51,626 nucleotides of DNA, from contig QWRD01000008.1 of NCBI GenBank assembly GCA_003670575.1, positions 1-51,626 on the forward strand, read 5' to 3'. This DNA comes from Chloroflexota bacterium (GTDB lineage Bacteria > Chloroflexota > Dehalococcoidia > UBA2979). This document shows positions 1 through 8,958 of the stretch, one piece after another (position 1 is the stretch's first letter; every line of letters begins with the position of its first letter). Under the pieces are notes generated by a model. It searched no databases, was not told where the DNA came from, and was given only the letters and a program-made list of their open reading frames with translations. The position numbers and the translations under genes are program-made.

Positions 1-203
1 GCGACCTTCGGCGCCGTCATCGGCAGGCCCTGACCGCGCGTGGAGCCGACGACGGACGTGGCCGCCGGCTTGGCGCCCCCCGCCGAGCCGGCGCCCCCGC
101 CGCCGCAGCCAATGAGGGCCGCGCCAGTCAGGCCCAGCGCCCCGACGCCGATGCCACGGAGCACCGATCGCCGTCCGACCACGCTGCTTCTAAGATTCGC
201 CAA
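1..203 (-). CDS. N-terminus of a secreted lipoprotein, probably an ABC transporter solute-binding protein (runs off the window)
   Basis: Reading the minus strand gives a signal sequence with a twin-arginine start (RRSVLRG), a hydrophobic stretch, and a lipobox ending LIGC followed by glycines. This is the architecture of a Tat-exported lipoprotein. I place the start at a TTG at 203-201, because a GGGAGG ribosome-binding site lies 6 bases upstream; an in-frame ATG at 224-222 is the alternative but lies upstream of that site. The low-complexity Ala/Gly/Ser linker after the cysteine is common in solute-binding proteins of Chloroflexota-like bacteria. The functional domain is outside the window, so the transporter assignment is inference. 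Confidence 0.6.
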   Translation of the reverse strand, partial: MANLRSSVVGRRSVLRGIGVGALGLTGAALIGCGGGGAGSAGGAKPAATSVVGSTRGQGLPMTAPKV

Positions 204-464
204 GGTATCCCTCCCGGTCGACATTCCCGCTGGCCCCAGCGGCCAACGTATGACGACATACGCTACACACATTACGCTTGATTATCAATATCACGCGTGC
301 GTTCGAGTTCCGATAACTCCGAGCAGTTCGCTCTGCTTATGTCACCTCAGATCCGGGCGTCCGTAATGGCGCAGATCGAGTGCGACGGACGACCCGGACC
401 CAGCGGCGGGAGCGCGGTCGCGTCCAACGTGCGTAATGCCGCCGCCGTCACGCAGCAACCTCGA
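204..464. other. Intergenic region with an AT-rich patch and a short palindrome
   Basis: This stretch separates the lipoprotein start from the end of the phosphatase-like gene. Positions 227-242 form a palindrome (CCGCTGG / CCAGCGG). Positions about 250-295 are clearly more AT-rich than the surroundings and may hold the promoter of the lipoprotein gene; a TTGATA-like hexamer is visible on the minus strand, but no convincing -10 box at proper spacing. No gene is seen here. Confidence 0.3.
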
Positions 465-1497
465 CTAGGGGATGATCAACGGGATGCGCAGCTCGGCGGC
501 GGTCATGCCGGAGTGGTGCGAGCGCAACCCGAATCGGCCGTCGCGGCGCGCTCCCGGCAGGCGAGCCTCGAGGATGTCTGCCCCGAGCGAGAACGTCGAG
601 GGTCCGAGCAGTCCGAGACGCTCCACCTCGGCGGCGGTGAGCAACAGAAACTGCTCGCCATGACGCGCCCGGAAGGCCGCCGCGAAGGCCTCGTGATCAG
701 CCTCGGCGCACAGCGCGATGGTGAGCGCGCGCGTATCGCCGGTCACGGTACTCACGTGTCGTCCCATCTCGTCGTCCAGCCACAGGACCCGGTGGCTGGC
801 TGCAGGCACTGGCAGATGCCCGTGATCCGCCGTGAGCACGATGCGCGACCGCCGCATCCAGCGCTCGCACCGCGCCGACCACCTCCAGGTGCGCCGGCCC
901 GTGCTCGTGCGCCGCGTCATCGATGGCCGAGACGTACAACACGCTACAACTCGGTCCGGAGGCGTGGCCCACGAAATCCACGATGCTGTCCACCGCATCC
1001 GCGAGGCTGCGATAGCCCTGTCGTGCGGTGCTGCCCGCGAGGTAGTCGGTAAATCCACCGCTCACCAGGCGCGCGGGCAACATGAACAACGTCTGCCGTG
1101 GCACCCGGGCAAGCATCGTCGGGCGCGCGAAGATCGACTCGACGCGCAGGCCGAGCGCCTCCAGCGGGCGCCCATCGCCTCGCCTCGCGCACTCCAGCAC
1201 GTTGATCGTATCCACTGCTCCCCGCCCCGGCCCCGGCACCCAGTACCCCGTGACCCCGTGCTCGGTGGGCCAGCTGGCGGTGTGGAAGCTGGTCAGCGCC
1301 ACCGCGGTCGTCGATGGATACACGGTGTGCAGTGCATCGGTGAACCGCTGCCAGAGGAAGCTCGCTGCCGGCATCGACTCGAGCAGGTCAAGGCCGAGGC
1401 CGTCCGCGATCACCACCACCAGATGATCCGTCGCCCCGATGCGCGTCTCCAGTTCACGCGCGGCTGCGGTCGGCTCGATCCCCGGCCCGCCTGCGAA
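465..1497 (-). pseudogene. Alkaline phosphatase / type I phosphodiesterase family protein, frameshifted
   Basis: Two minus-strand frames together encode one protein of the alkaline phosphatase superfamily. The upstream frame carries IADGLGLDLLE (first metal Asp), YPSTTAVALTS (nucleophile Thr region) and YVSAIDDAAHEHG (metal ligands). The downstream frame carries RIVLTADHGHLPVP (metal Asp-His) and ends in LIIP. The frames change at about 845-860, right after RALDAAV. Relatives, as I recall them, have about ten more residues between that helix and TADHG, so a small deletion is likely. There is also no good in-frame ATG/GTG/TTG between the homologous N-terminus (about 1497) and the divergent Nudix gene. 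The gene is either decayed or affected by sequence error. The left boundary (stop) is firm; the start is approximate. Confidence 0.7.
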
Positions 1498-1521
1498 GGA
1501 TGTCGGCGTATCATACGCGGC

Positions 1522-2106
1522 ATGAAGTTCTGCCCTCGCTGCGGCTCGCCCCTGATCGAACGCCCGGAAGGCGGTCGCCTCCGCCAGATGTGCCCGACCG
1601 CCGAGTGCGCATACGTGCATTACGGCGAGCACTCCATCGGCACCGGCGCCGTCGTCTTTCGCGAGGGGCGCATCCTGCTGATCGAGCGCCGCACCGCAAC
1701 CAGGAGCTGGTGGCAGATCCCCGGCGGCTTCGTCGAGGTCGACGAGCCAATCGACGTGGCGATCGAGCGCGAGGTGCTGGAGGAGACCGGCGTGACGGCA
1801 CGCATCAATGAGGTGCTCGGCTTTCGGCACGCCCCCGGCCTCCAGCCCGATCGCCCGGTCTCCAACATCTACGTGGTGTTTCGCCTTGAGGCAGTCTCTG
1901 GTGAGCCGCGCGCCGACATGGACGAGTCGTTCGATGCCGGCTTCTATACGCATGAGGAGATCGCCGCGATGCCCACGGTGTCGTCGATGTCGCATTGGGC
2001 GATCGAGCAGGCCATGCTCGCGCAAACCAATCCGGGCCTGATCGTCGAGCCGCACCGCGAGGGGCTGCACCGCCCCGGACACACTATCTACGGCCTCAAC
2101 CGCTAA
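1522..2106 (+). CDS. Nudix hydrolase with N-terminal zinc ribbon
   Basis: The 194-residue protein opens with a zinc-ribbon-like CPRCG at residues 4-8 and a second cysteine group near residue 31 (MCPTAEC). A complete Nudix box follows (GGFVEVDE, then REVLEETGV; pattern GX5EX7REUXEEXGU). Nudix enzymes cleave nucleoside diphosphates linked to another moiety. The zinc ribbon and the WWQIPGGFVE context resemble NADH-pyrophosphatase/ADP-ribose pyrophosphatase-type members, but the substrate cannot be read from the sequence. The gene is divergent from the broken phosphatase gene and its stop codon directly abuts that of the convergent nucleotidyltransferase gene. Confidence 0.85.
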   Translation: MKFCPRCGSPLIERPEGGRLRQMCPTAECAYVHYGEHSIGTGAVVFREGRILLIERRTATRSWWQIPGGFVEVDEPIDVAIEREVLEETGVTARINEVLGFRHAPGLQPDRPVSNIYVVFRLEAVSGEPRADMDESFDAGFYTHEEIAAMPTVSSMSHWAIEQAMLAQTNPGLIVEPHREGLHRPGHTIYGLNR

Positions 2107-2712
2107 CTACCCGCCGCGCAGCTCCGTCGAGGAGATGTCGATGCGGAACCGCGCCTCATCGATGGGCTCGAACAGCCCGGCGAACTCAGCGGGGACGTCG
2201 TCGGCACGCATGGCACGAAACGCACCGCCCTGCACCCGCCCCGCAACAAGGAATCGACAGCCGAGACCGGCTATCTCGCGCAGCGCGCGATGCATCGCGT
2301 CCTCGCCGTCGTAGTAGCGCGAGTCCAGCAGCCGCGCGAAGGTATCCCCCCCCAGCACGAGCAGCGTCGAAGGCGCCGCACGCGCCTTGTCCAGGAACCG
2401 CGGCGCCCGCGTCAACATGACCCTCGAGTACCCGTGGAATTGCTGGAGCCGGCGATGCACCTCGGGCTCATCGAGGCTCGGCTTGTCGACGTTCGCGACG
2501 GAGAGCTCGAAGACCACTTCAAGGCCGCTCTGCAGCTCCGCCGCCGCGGCCAGCCCTCGATGTCCGGCGTGGAGGGGATTGAAGGAACCCGGGAGCAGCG
2601 CCACCCCGCCCAGCGACGAGGACGACTCTGGCGTGCCATCCCGTCCCACGATCAGCGGCGGGTACGTCTCGTCACCTGCGATCCAGTGGGCGAGCGGGTC
2701 GTCCGCCGTCAT
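2107..2712 (-). CDS. Cytidylyltransferase-fold nucleotidyltransferase (NadD-like, CinA-associated type)
   Basis: The 201-residue protein has the nucleotidyltransferase signature GSFNPLHAGH at residues 42-51 and ISSTELR at 193-199, the two ATP-binding motifs of the NMN/NaMN adenylyltransferase superfamily. The middle (ELSVANVDKPSL, VLGGDTFARLLDSRYYDG) matches what I remember of a conserved family in which the same domain is fused behind a CinA-C-like domain, for example in plants. Here the CinA-C-like gene lies two genes upstream in the same operon, which supports a common pathway. A role in pyridine-nucleotide or related cofactor metabolism is inferred; classical NadD activity is not certain. 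Confidence 0.75.
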   Translation of the reverse strand: MTADDPLAHWIAGDETYPPLIVGRDGTPESSSSLGGVALLPGSFNPLHAGHRGLAAAAELQSGLEVVFELSVANVDKPSLDEPEVHRRLQQFHGYSRVMLTRAPRFLDKARAAPSTLLVLGGDTFARLLDSRYYDGEDAMHRALREIAGLGCRFLVAGRVQGGAFRAMRADDVPAEFAGLFEPIDEARFRIDISSTELRGG

Positions 2713-2751
2713 AGCGTCCCAGCCTCGATCATCGGGGCCACGCGCCGAGCA

Positions 2752-3321
2752 TCACGGCGTCCACCGCATCGCCGTTGAGGCGGCGTGCTGCTCGCGCTCG
2801 CTCTTGGCCGCCCACTGGCTCAGGAACTCCTCGCCGACCACCGCCCGTGCGTGCGCCCAGGTCAGCGCCTCCACGCCCGGGATGCCCGACGGCTGCTGCT
2901 CACGCACCGCGCAGAGAAACGCCACGGCGTCCCCGAGGTCGTATTGCTCGATCACGCGGCAGTCGATCAGGCCGACCCCCTCAGGGAACCACGGGTCGCC
3001 GGCTGCGGTGAGCGCGACCTCCAGCCCATCGAGTTTCTGCCCGTCGCGCCCGCTGCGCAGCCCTAGCGGCGCGAGCAGGTCCACCTGCTGCTCGGAGAGC
3101 AGCGTGACCGCAAGCGTCCCCGATGCCTGCACGAGTTGCGTGGTGTAGTTGGTCTTGGAGAGGTTCACCAGCAGCCTCGGACGCTCCGGCACGATGGATG
3201 CACCGAACACCGAGACGCAGATCTGCGCATTCGGCCCGGCGGGTCCGTGGCTACCGACAGCCGTCAGCGGCGTCCAGAAGTGCGACAAGAGGTTCCGCGG
3301 CGCGCGCTCGGCCATCGTCAT
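2752..3321 (-). CDS. Flavin reductase-like (FMN-binding split-barrel) protein
   Basis: The 189-residue protein has the flavin-reductase-like split-barrel pattern: an N-terminal PLTAVGSHGPAGPNAQICVS strand pair, then ERPRLLVNLSKTNYTTQLV and SGTLAVTLLSEQQ, and a central GLIDCRVIEQYDLGD. Members bind FMN and often act as NAD(P)H:flavin oxidoreductases or as flavin sensors. Its ATG overlaps the stop of the upstream CinA-like gene by 4 bases, so the two are translationally coupled; a second in-frame ATG lies 6 bases in. The nucleotidyltransferase gene starts 39 bases downstream. The substrate is unknown. Confidence 0.75.
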   Translation of the reverse strand: MTMAERAPRNLLSHFWTPLTAVGSHGPAGPNAQICVSVFGASIVPERPRLLVNLSKTNYTTQLVQASGTLAVTLLSEQQVDLLAPLGLRSGRDGQKLDGLEVALTAAGDPWFPEGVGLIDCRVIEQYDLGDAVAFLCAVREQQPSGIPGVEALTWAHARAVVGEEFLSQWAAKSEREQHAASTAMRWTP

Positions 3322-3830
3322 CTCCCGGTGCCATCGTCCGAAGTCGACAGCTGCCGGTGCAGCGACTCGAGTGCCTGCTGCGCGATGTGCATCATCACCT
3401 CGGCGCGGGTCCCGGGAAGCAGGTGCGCCTCCACCTGCGTCCCGCGCGCCGATGCGACCCCGATGACGACCGAGCCCGCTGGCTTCCCGGACCGTCGAGG
3501 CCCCTGAGGCCCTGCGATGCCGCTCTCTGCCAGCGCGTAGTCGGTGCCGGCGCGGAGACGGAATTGCTCGGCGATGTCCGCGACAAACTCAGCGCTGACC
3601 GCACCATGTCGCTGGATGATGCCGGGGGCTTGGGTGGAGATTTCGGTCTTCGCTGCCTCTGTGTACGCCACAACGCCGCGCTCGAACCAGCGCGAGGCGC
3701 CGGGGACGCTCAGCAGCCGCGTGCTGATCAGCCCGCCCGCCGAGGTCTCCACGACGGCCAACGTGGAGCCGCGAGCGACCAGCATTTCGCCGATCGCCGC
3801 GGCCAGCGCGTCGTGCTCCTGAGGGTACAT
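3318..3830 (-). CDS. CinA C-terminal domain protein, stand-alone (ETSAGG subfamily)
   Basis: The 170-residue protein corresponds to the C-terminal domain of CinA/PncC, which in characterised members deamidates NMN. Conserved parts are visible: VVETSAGGLIS at 27-37, PGASRWFERGVVAYTEAAK, HGAVSAEF, and SGIAGPQGP. In the classical enzymes the first motif is ESCTGG; here it is ETSAGG, so the Ser-Cys pair is replaced by Thr-Ser and deamidase activity is doubtful. I start it at ATG 3830 (MYPQEHD); a longer reading adds 16 atypical residues. It is coupled to the flavin reductase gene and precedes the CinA-associated nucleotidyltransferase. Confidence 0.75.
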   Translation of the reverse strand: MYPQEHDALAAAIGEMLVARGSTLAVVETSAGGLISTRLLSVPGASRWFERGVVAYTEAAKTEISTQAPGIIQRHGAVSAEFVADIAEQFRLRAGTDYALAESGIAGPQGPRRSGKPAGSVVIGVASARGTQVEAHLLPGTRAEVMMHIAQQALESLHRQLSTSDDGTGR

Positions 3831-3902
3831 CTCGCCTCTTCGCCGGTGCGGTGCAACCTCGCACCGCCCGGACGACATTCGGCAGCGTGCGGGTGACGCT
3901 CC

Positions 3903-4955
3903 CTATGCGGGAAGCGGCAAGCGCCCGGCAGCCTCCAGCAGCAGTTGCTCAGTCTCGTCCCAGCCGATGCAGGCGTCAGTGATAGAGACGCCGTACTGCA
4001 ACGCCGCCGGGTCACTGCCGAGCTTCTGCGCGCCGGGGAAGAGGTGGCTCTCCAGCATGAGTCCCGCGATGGTCGTGCTGCCAGCGCTGCGTTGCGCGAC
4101 CACGTCGCGGAACGCCACCAACTGCATCTGGTGATCCTTGTTGGAGTTGGCGTGGCTGCAGTCCACCAGTAGGCGTTCCGTCAGTCCTGCCTTCGCAAGA
4201 CGACTCTGCGCATCGCGCACGTTGGCCTCATCGTAATTCGGTCCGTCGGCGCCACCACGCAGTACCACGTGGCCGTCCGGGTTGCCCTTAGTGTTCACTA
4301 CGCAAATCTGGCCGTCGCCATCGACACCCAGGAAGGCGTGCGGGGAACGAGCAGCGATCATCGCGGCCACGGCGATATCGGTGTCACCGGAGGTGCCGTT
4401 CTTGAAGCCGACCGGCATGCTGAGCCCGCTCGCCATCTCGCGGTGGGTCTGGCTCTCCGTGGTACGCGCGCCAATCGCCGTCCACGAGATGAGGTCGGCG
4501 AGGTACTGCGGCACGATGGGGTCGAGGAACTCGGTGCCGCAGGGCAGCCCCATCTCGTTGATCTGGAGCAGCAGGCGGCGAGCGGTGCGCAGCCCCTCGG
4601 CGATGTCGAACGAGCCGTCGAGGCGCGGGTCGTTGAGCATGCCCTTCCACCCAACGGTGGTCCGAGGCTTCTCGAAGTACACACGCATGACAACGACGAG
4701 GCGGTCTTCCACCTGCTTCGACAGCTTCAGCAGCCGCTCGGCGTACTCGATCGCGGCCGCAGTGTCGTGGATGGAGCACGGGCCCACGATCATGAGCAGA
4801 CGCGGGTCATCACCTCGCAGGACGTCGCCGATCGCCTTACGGCCTGCCAGCACGGTGGCTGCAGCCGCAGGGGTGATCGGCATCTCGCTCTGGAGGCCGT
4901 TCGGGGAAATCAATGGTGCAGTGCTCAAGACGTGTACATCCGATGTAGAAGGCAC
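3903..4955 (-). CDS. aroG: 3-deoxy-7-phosphoheptulonate (DAHP) synthase, class I
   Basis: This enzyme condenses phosphoenolpyruvate and erythrose-4-phosphate, the first step of the shikimate pathway for aromatic amino acids. The 350-residue protein has the class I hallmarks LMIVGPCSIHD, MRVYFEKPRTTVGWKG, GFKNGTSGD, and VDCSHANSNKD. The start is set at GTG 4955-4953 (MPSTSDVHVLS), 8 bases after a GAGGG ribosome-binding site; longer readings add a non-conserved leader. The length fits AroF/G/H enzymes. It lies upstream of the CinA-like gene (72-base gap) and may lead that operon. No leader peptide for attenuation was seen in the 240 bases upstream. Confidence 0.92.
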   Translation of the reverse strand: MPSTSDVHVLSTAPLISPNGLQSEMPITPAAAATVLAGRKAIGDVLRGDDPRLLMIVGPCSIHDTAAAIEYAERLLKLSKQVEDRLVVVMRVYFEKPRTTVGWKGMLNDPRLDGSFDIAEGLRTARRLLLQINEMGLPCGTEFLDPIVPQYLADLISWTAIGARTTESQTHREMASGLSMPVGFKNGTSGDTDIAVAAMIAARSPHAFLGVDGDGQICVVNTKGNPDGHVVLRGGADGPNYDEANVRDAQSRLAKAGLTERLLVDCSHANSNKDHQMQLVAFRDVVAQRSAGSTTIAGLMLESHLFPGAQKLGSDPAALQYGVSITDACIGWDETEQLLLEAAGRLPLPA

Positions 4956-5194
4956 GGGGAACGCCCTCGATTCATACGGCGAATGCCGCCCACTTCGGCG
5001 CAAGACGCGCTCGGTGGCACATTGTACCCATAACATCCACATCGCGTGCGAGCGGCGTCGCAAACAAGCGGTGGGCGTGCGTCAGCCTCACCCGCAATGG
5101 GGGGTGGCCAGCACGCACCGCTCGCTCGCGAACTGCTCGACGATCGCCAGTGTGCATCCGGCGGGTTGAGCCGCGGACCGCTCCGCGGCGCCGG

Positions 5195-5779
5195 TCACGC
5201 GACGCGGATCGTGGCCTTCGTGATCGACAGCGCCTCCGTGGTCTGCCCGCTCTGGGAGCCACGAGCCTCCAGCGCCTCCACGACCGGCATCCCCTCGACG
5301 ACTTCGCCGAAGATCGTGTGCTTGCCGTCCAGCCACGGGGTCGGGACGAACGTGAGGAAGAACTGGCTACCGTCGGTGCCCGGCCCGGCGTTCGCCATGC
5401 TGAGGAGACCGGGCCGGGTGTGCTTCACGCTCGGGTCGAACTCGCCAGCGTACTGGTAGCCGGGGCCACCGGTGCCAGTGCCAAGCGGACAGCCGCCCTG
5501 CGCCATGAACTCCGAGATCACGCGATGAAACTTGAGGCCATCGTAAAAGCCAAGCCGCGTCAGGTAGATCGTGCTTGCCACGTGCATGGGAGCGACGGCC
5601 GGCAGCAGCCGAACGGTGATCGCGCCGACGTTGGTCTCCAGCTCCCAGAAGTACTCCGTAGCCGCATCGAACTCCACGGTCGGCGGCTTGGCGAGGTGCG
5701 TGCGCCACCCGGAGGCAGCCACGTCCACCGCCTGCGCGGCGCTGAACTCATCGAGGGCATCGAGCACGGCATCAGTCAC
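5195..5779 (-). CDS. Cyclophilin-type peptidyl-prolyl cis-trans isomerase
   Basis: The 194-residue protein contains a compact bacterial cyclophilin domain from about residue 45: [29 protein letters not shown] (the FHRV catalytic-arginine motif), [28 protein letters not shown] and [16 protein letters not shown]. The segment before it (residues 1-44) is variable. There is no signal peptide, so it is probably cytoplasmic. Cyclophilins catalyse proline isomerisation during protein folding. It stands alone, 240 bases from aroG on one side and 160 bases from the CoA-transferase gene on the other. Confidence 0.9.
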   Translation of the reverse strand: MTDAVLDALDEFSAAQAVDVAASGWRTHLAKPPTVEFDAATEYFWELETNVGAITVRLLPAVAPMHVASTIYLTRLGFYDGLKFHRVISEFMAQGGCPLGTGTGGPGYQYAGEFDPSVKHTRPGLLSMANAGPGTDGSQFFLTFVPTPWLDGKHTIFGEVVEGMPVVEALEARGSQSGQTTEALSITKATIRVA

Positions 5780-5939
5780 GGGCTATTCCTTCTCTGGCGT
5801 CCGCGCTCCCGTGTGGGGGCGGCACATACTGGAATCGACGTTGGACGTCCCGCATGGAACGTCATCTTCAAGATACCGGGGAACGCAGATACTCGCTGCC
5901 GCGGTCGCGGCGCACACACCGCCACGTCGACGGCGGCCG

Positions 5940-8585
5940 TCAGCGCGAAGACCGCAACTCCTGCCTGACCTCGTCGTTATGTTCGCCAAGCATCGGTGCG
6001 CGCCTGGAGATGCGCCAAGGCGTCGCGCTGTAGATCGCCGCCGCACCCGGATAGGTGATCGCGCGATTGAGCTCCGGATGCTCGATCGCAGGCCAGAACC
6101 CACGGTCCTGCCAGTGCGGGTCATCGAGGTTGTCCTCGGCAGCGCGCACGGCTCCCGTCGGGAAGCGCCGCGCCTGGGCACCACGATAGATGTCTTCTTG
6201 CTTCATGTTGGCGAAGAAGTTCCGGACGACATCCATGATGTGGTCGAGGCTCTCGTTGATCACGAACTGGTCGATGTACCTCGGGTCGGTCAGGTCATCG
6301 GCGAGGCCGTACTCGTCCATCCACGAGATCATGTCCTGCAGCCGCGCGGGCGTGAACTGCAGCCCACCGAAATTGATGTACGTCGCCAGGGAGGCCGCGT
6401 GCTGGGCGCCGTTTCCGCCGGTGCGCCGCTTGAAGACCTCCTTGCGGTAGATCCACATCGGCACGTGACCCTCGGTGGTCAACGCGCATGCGCCGTGCAC
6501 CGAAGCGTCGATGTACTGGCCGATGCCGGTGTAATCGCGATGGTTCACCGCCGCCATGATCGCGATCGTCGCGTAGTGGGATCCGATGTGCCACGCGTTC
6601 CCGCCGCCGGGCGCGATTGGCGGTGCATCGGGGAAGTCCGTGTCCGTATATCCGCACGCGGACATCTGCCCCCCAGCCGCGAGGTGGACAAGGTCGGCAC
6701 CCTTGTATCCGCTCCACGGTCCCGACTGCCCAAAGTCGGTCAGCGAGCACATCACGAGGCGCGGGTTGATCGCCTTCAACTCCTCGTAGCTGAGGCCCAG
6801 CGAGGCAAGGTGTCCCGGCGCACGGGTTTCGAGCACGACATCCGTCGATGCAACCAACTCCAGAAACAGCGCGCGGTCGTCGACCGCTTCCAGGTCGAGC
6901 GTGATGCCTCGCTTGCTGGTGTTGTAATGCCAGAAGCGCAGGCTGCGATCCGGGTCCGGGACGTCCTCGTAGAACGGCCCAATCGCCCGCTCGGAGGAGC
7001 CTCCGGGCGGTTCGATCTTGATGACGTCGGCGCCTAGGTCGGCAAGCAACTTACCGCACCATTGGCCCTGTTCATCCGACAGCTCCAGCACTCGCAGGTC
7101 ACCGAGCGGCCCTGCCGAGAACCGCTGCGACCGGCCGACATCGACGAGCGATGGGTGCTCCGCAGCAGGCGTCGTGACCAGCGGCGTGTCGAACGCCTCG
7201 TCGAGGTACGGCGGACGCGCGACGTTGGAGGGCCAGAAGAGGCCCTGCTCCTGCCCGGTCCGGATCTCCTCGTCGCTCACGTTGAGCAGCGACCCCAGGA
7301 TCTCGCGGTTGTGCTGCCCGATGAGCGGCGCGGGCCCGGTCACCGAGATGTTGGTCTCCGAGAGCGTGAACGGGAAGTTCTGCACAAGGTTGGTCCCCAG
7401 CACGGGGTGGAACAGCGGCCGGTACATCTGCTGGTAGCGCAGCTGCTCGTCGTGGTCGACGCGATCCTGGTTGCTTTGCACCGGCATCGCACGCACGCCC
7501 GCGGCCTGGCAGCGCCGCATGATCTCGTACTTCCCCAGCGTCTGCGCCCACGCCTGGATGCCCGCGTCCAAACGCTGCTGGTGCTCGATGCGACCGGCGT
7601 TCGTCGCGAACTCCGCCGAGGCTGCCCACGCCGGCGCGCCCATCACCTCGACGAGCTGCTGCCATTCCGCATCGGTATTGCAGACGATGGCGCACCAGTC
7701 GTTGTACCCGCCGCCAGCGGTGCGATAGGTGTTGTGCGGGGCCACGATCGGACCTCGATAGTTGTTTTCGATCGGTGCGCCCGGCCAGACCGCGCGATTG
7801 CCGGGCGGGTATCCCTCCCGCCGCGAACCTCGACCGTGCAGCACATAGTCCAGCAGCACCGGACCAGTGAGCGTGATGGCCGCCGCGACCTGCGAGAGGT
7901 CGATGTGCTGGCCCTGTCCGGTGACATTGCGATGATGCAGCGCAGTCAGCGAAGAGATGGCGGCGTACATGCCCCCCGTGTCGTCCATGTAGGACCAACC
8001 CCAGCCCGCAGGCGGGTGTTCTGGCAGTCCGGAGGAGAACGTCAGACCAGAGAGGGCCTGCACCACCGGCCCCATCGTGACGTACTCGCGGTCACGACCG
8101 ACTTGCCCGAGTCCGGCCATCGAGATGTAGATGAGGTCTGGCTTAATCCCCACCATGGTGTCATAGCCGATGCCCCAGTTCTCCATGACGTGGGAACTGA
8201 AGTTCTCGATCACGATGTCTGCCTGCGCGATCAGGCGCTTGGCGTACTCCAGACCTCGAGGGTCACGGACATTCAGCGTGATGCCGCGCTTCCCGGCGTT
8301 GGTGTCGTTGAACTGGCCACCCGAGTTGTAGCCGGCAGGAGCGCCGACCGGGACCGCGAACCCCGGGTTCGCGTTGCCCGGCGCGCCACGCAGGCTGAAT
8401 GTGCTGAACGTGTCCGTGCCGGGCCACTCGACCTTGATGACATCCGCGCCCAGCGCTGCGAGCCAGCGCGTACTCCACGGGCCGGCGCGCACCCACGTGA
8501 AGTCCAGCACCCGCACTCCGGTGAGTGGGCGACGCTTGGCGGAATCGTGCTCGTCGACGGTCGTTTGGGCGGTGCGGGTTGTCAT
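5940..8585 (-). CDS. Fused tandem class III (CaiB/BaiF) CoA-transferase
   Basis: At 881 residues this is twice the usual size of the family. Two CoA-transferase III domains follow each other, about residues 20-450 (RVLDFTWVRAGPWSTRWLAA, ADVIKVEWPG, GQHIDLSQVAA) and about 490-875 (RVLELSDEQGQWCGKLLADL, ADVIKIEPPGGSSERA, GQYIDASVHGA). These enzymes move CoA between carboxylic acids through an aspartyl-CoA intermediate. The first domain has the expected Asp (Asp201, in MDDTGG); in the second domain the equivalent position is Trp665 (NAWHIGSHY), so only one active site seems intact. The substrate is not evident and no pathway genes are adjacent. Confidence 0.88.
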   Translation of the reverse strand: MTTRTAQTTVDEHDSAKRRPLTGVRVLDFTWVRAGPWSTRWLAALGADVIKVEWPGTDTFSTFSLRGAPGNANPGFAVPVGAPAGYNSGGQFNDTNAGKRGITLNVRDPRGLEYAKRLIAQADIVIENFSSHVMENWGIGYDTMVGIKPDLIYISMAGLGQVGRDREYVTMGPVVQALSGLTFSSGLPEHPPAGWGWSYMDDTGGMYAAISSLTALHHRNVTGQGQHIDLSQVAAAITLTGPVLLDYVLHGRGSRREGYPPGNRAVWPGAPIENNYRGPIVAPHNTYRTAGGGYNDWCAIVCNTDAEWQQLVEVMGAPAWAASAEFATNAGRIEHQQRLDAGIQAWAQTLGKYEIMRRCQAAGVRAMPVQSNQDRVDHDEQLRYQQMYRPLFHPVLGTNLVQNFPFTLSETNISVTGPAPLIGQHNREILGSLLNVSDEEIRTGQEQGLFWPSNVARPPYLDEAFDTPLVTTPAAEHPSLVDVGRSQRFSAGPLGDLRVLELSDEQGQWCGKLLADLGADVIKIEPPGGSSERAIGPFYEDVPDPDRSLRFWHYNTSKRGITLDLEAVDDRALFLELVASTDVVLETRAPGHLASLGLSYEELKAINPRLVMCSLTDFGQSGPWSGYKGADLVHLAAGGQMSACGYTDTDFPDAPPIAPGGGNAWHIGSHYATIAIMAAVNHRDYTGIGQYIDASVHGACALTTEGHVPMWIYRKEVFKRRTGGNGAQHAASLATYINFGGLQFTPARLQDMISWMDEYGLADDLTDPRYIDQFVINESLDHIMDVVRNFFANMKQEDIYRGAQARRFPTGAVRAAEDNLDDPHWQDRGFWPAIEHPELNRAITYPGAAAIYSATPWRISRRAPMLGEHNDEVRQELRSSR

Positions 8586-8958
8586 CGTCTGCCTTCCGCT
8601 CTCGTGCGCAGCGCTCGAATACGGCGCGACGCGGTCGTGCCATCGCAGGGGCGGCCTCGCGGATCCAGCGACCTCACCGCAGCGGCGGCATCATAACGCC
8701 TGCGTTGAGGCGCTGCTGTCCGGCCGCTCGACTCCGCGGGCAGCCATCGAGCTACCCGCCCGCGAACGGCTCACCGTGCACATGGGTGCGGAATCGATTC
8801 CCCGTCCGAGGCACCGCGTGCTCTCGCAACCGGGGTCGCCCGGATGGCCGAGACGTCGAACGGAGGGAGATGAGGACGCGTTTCATCCCGGACACGGCAA
8901 GGCCACCGGAGCGCCGAGTGTTGTCGAAGGGGCGAGCAGGAAGTTGAACGGGGGGTTG
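8586..8958. other. Intergenic region, no gene recognised
   Basis: About 370 bases lie between the CoA-transferase start and the tRNA. Open frames on both strands here show no family resemblance and run through the neighbours' control regions. The promoter of the CoA-transferase gene should be near 8590-8700, but I see no clear -35/-10 pair. Confidence 0.5.

Noticed and set aside
697-2082. A single 461-residue minus-strand protein
   Set aside because: Its first 190 residues are the antisense of the Nudix gene; only the part below about 1497 is conserved, and it is a frameshifted phosphatase.
832-2106. A 424-residue plus-strand protein ending in the Nudix domain
   Set aside because: The upstream part is antisense to the phosphatase gene; the Nudix protein starts cleanly at ATG 1522 with its zinc ribbon.
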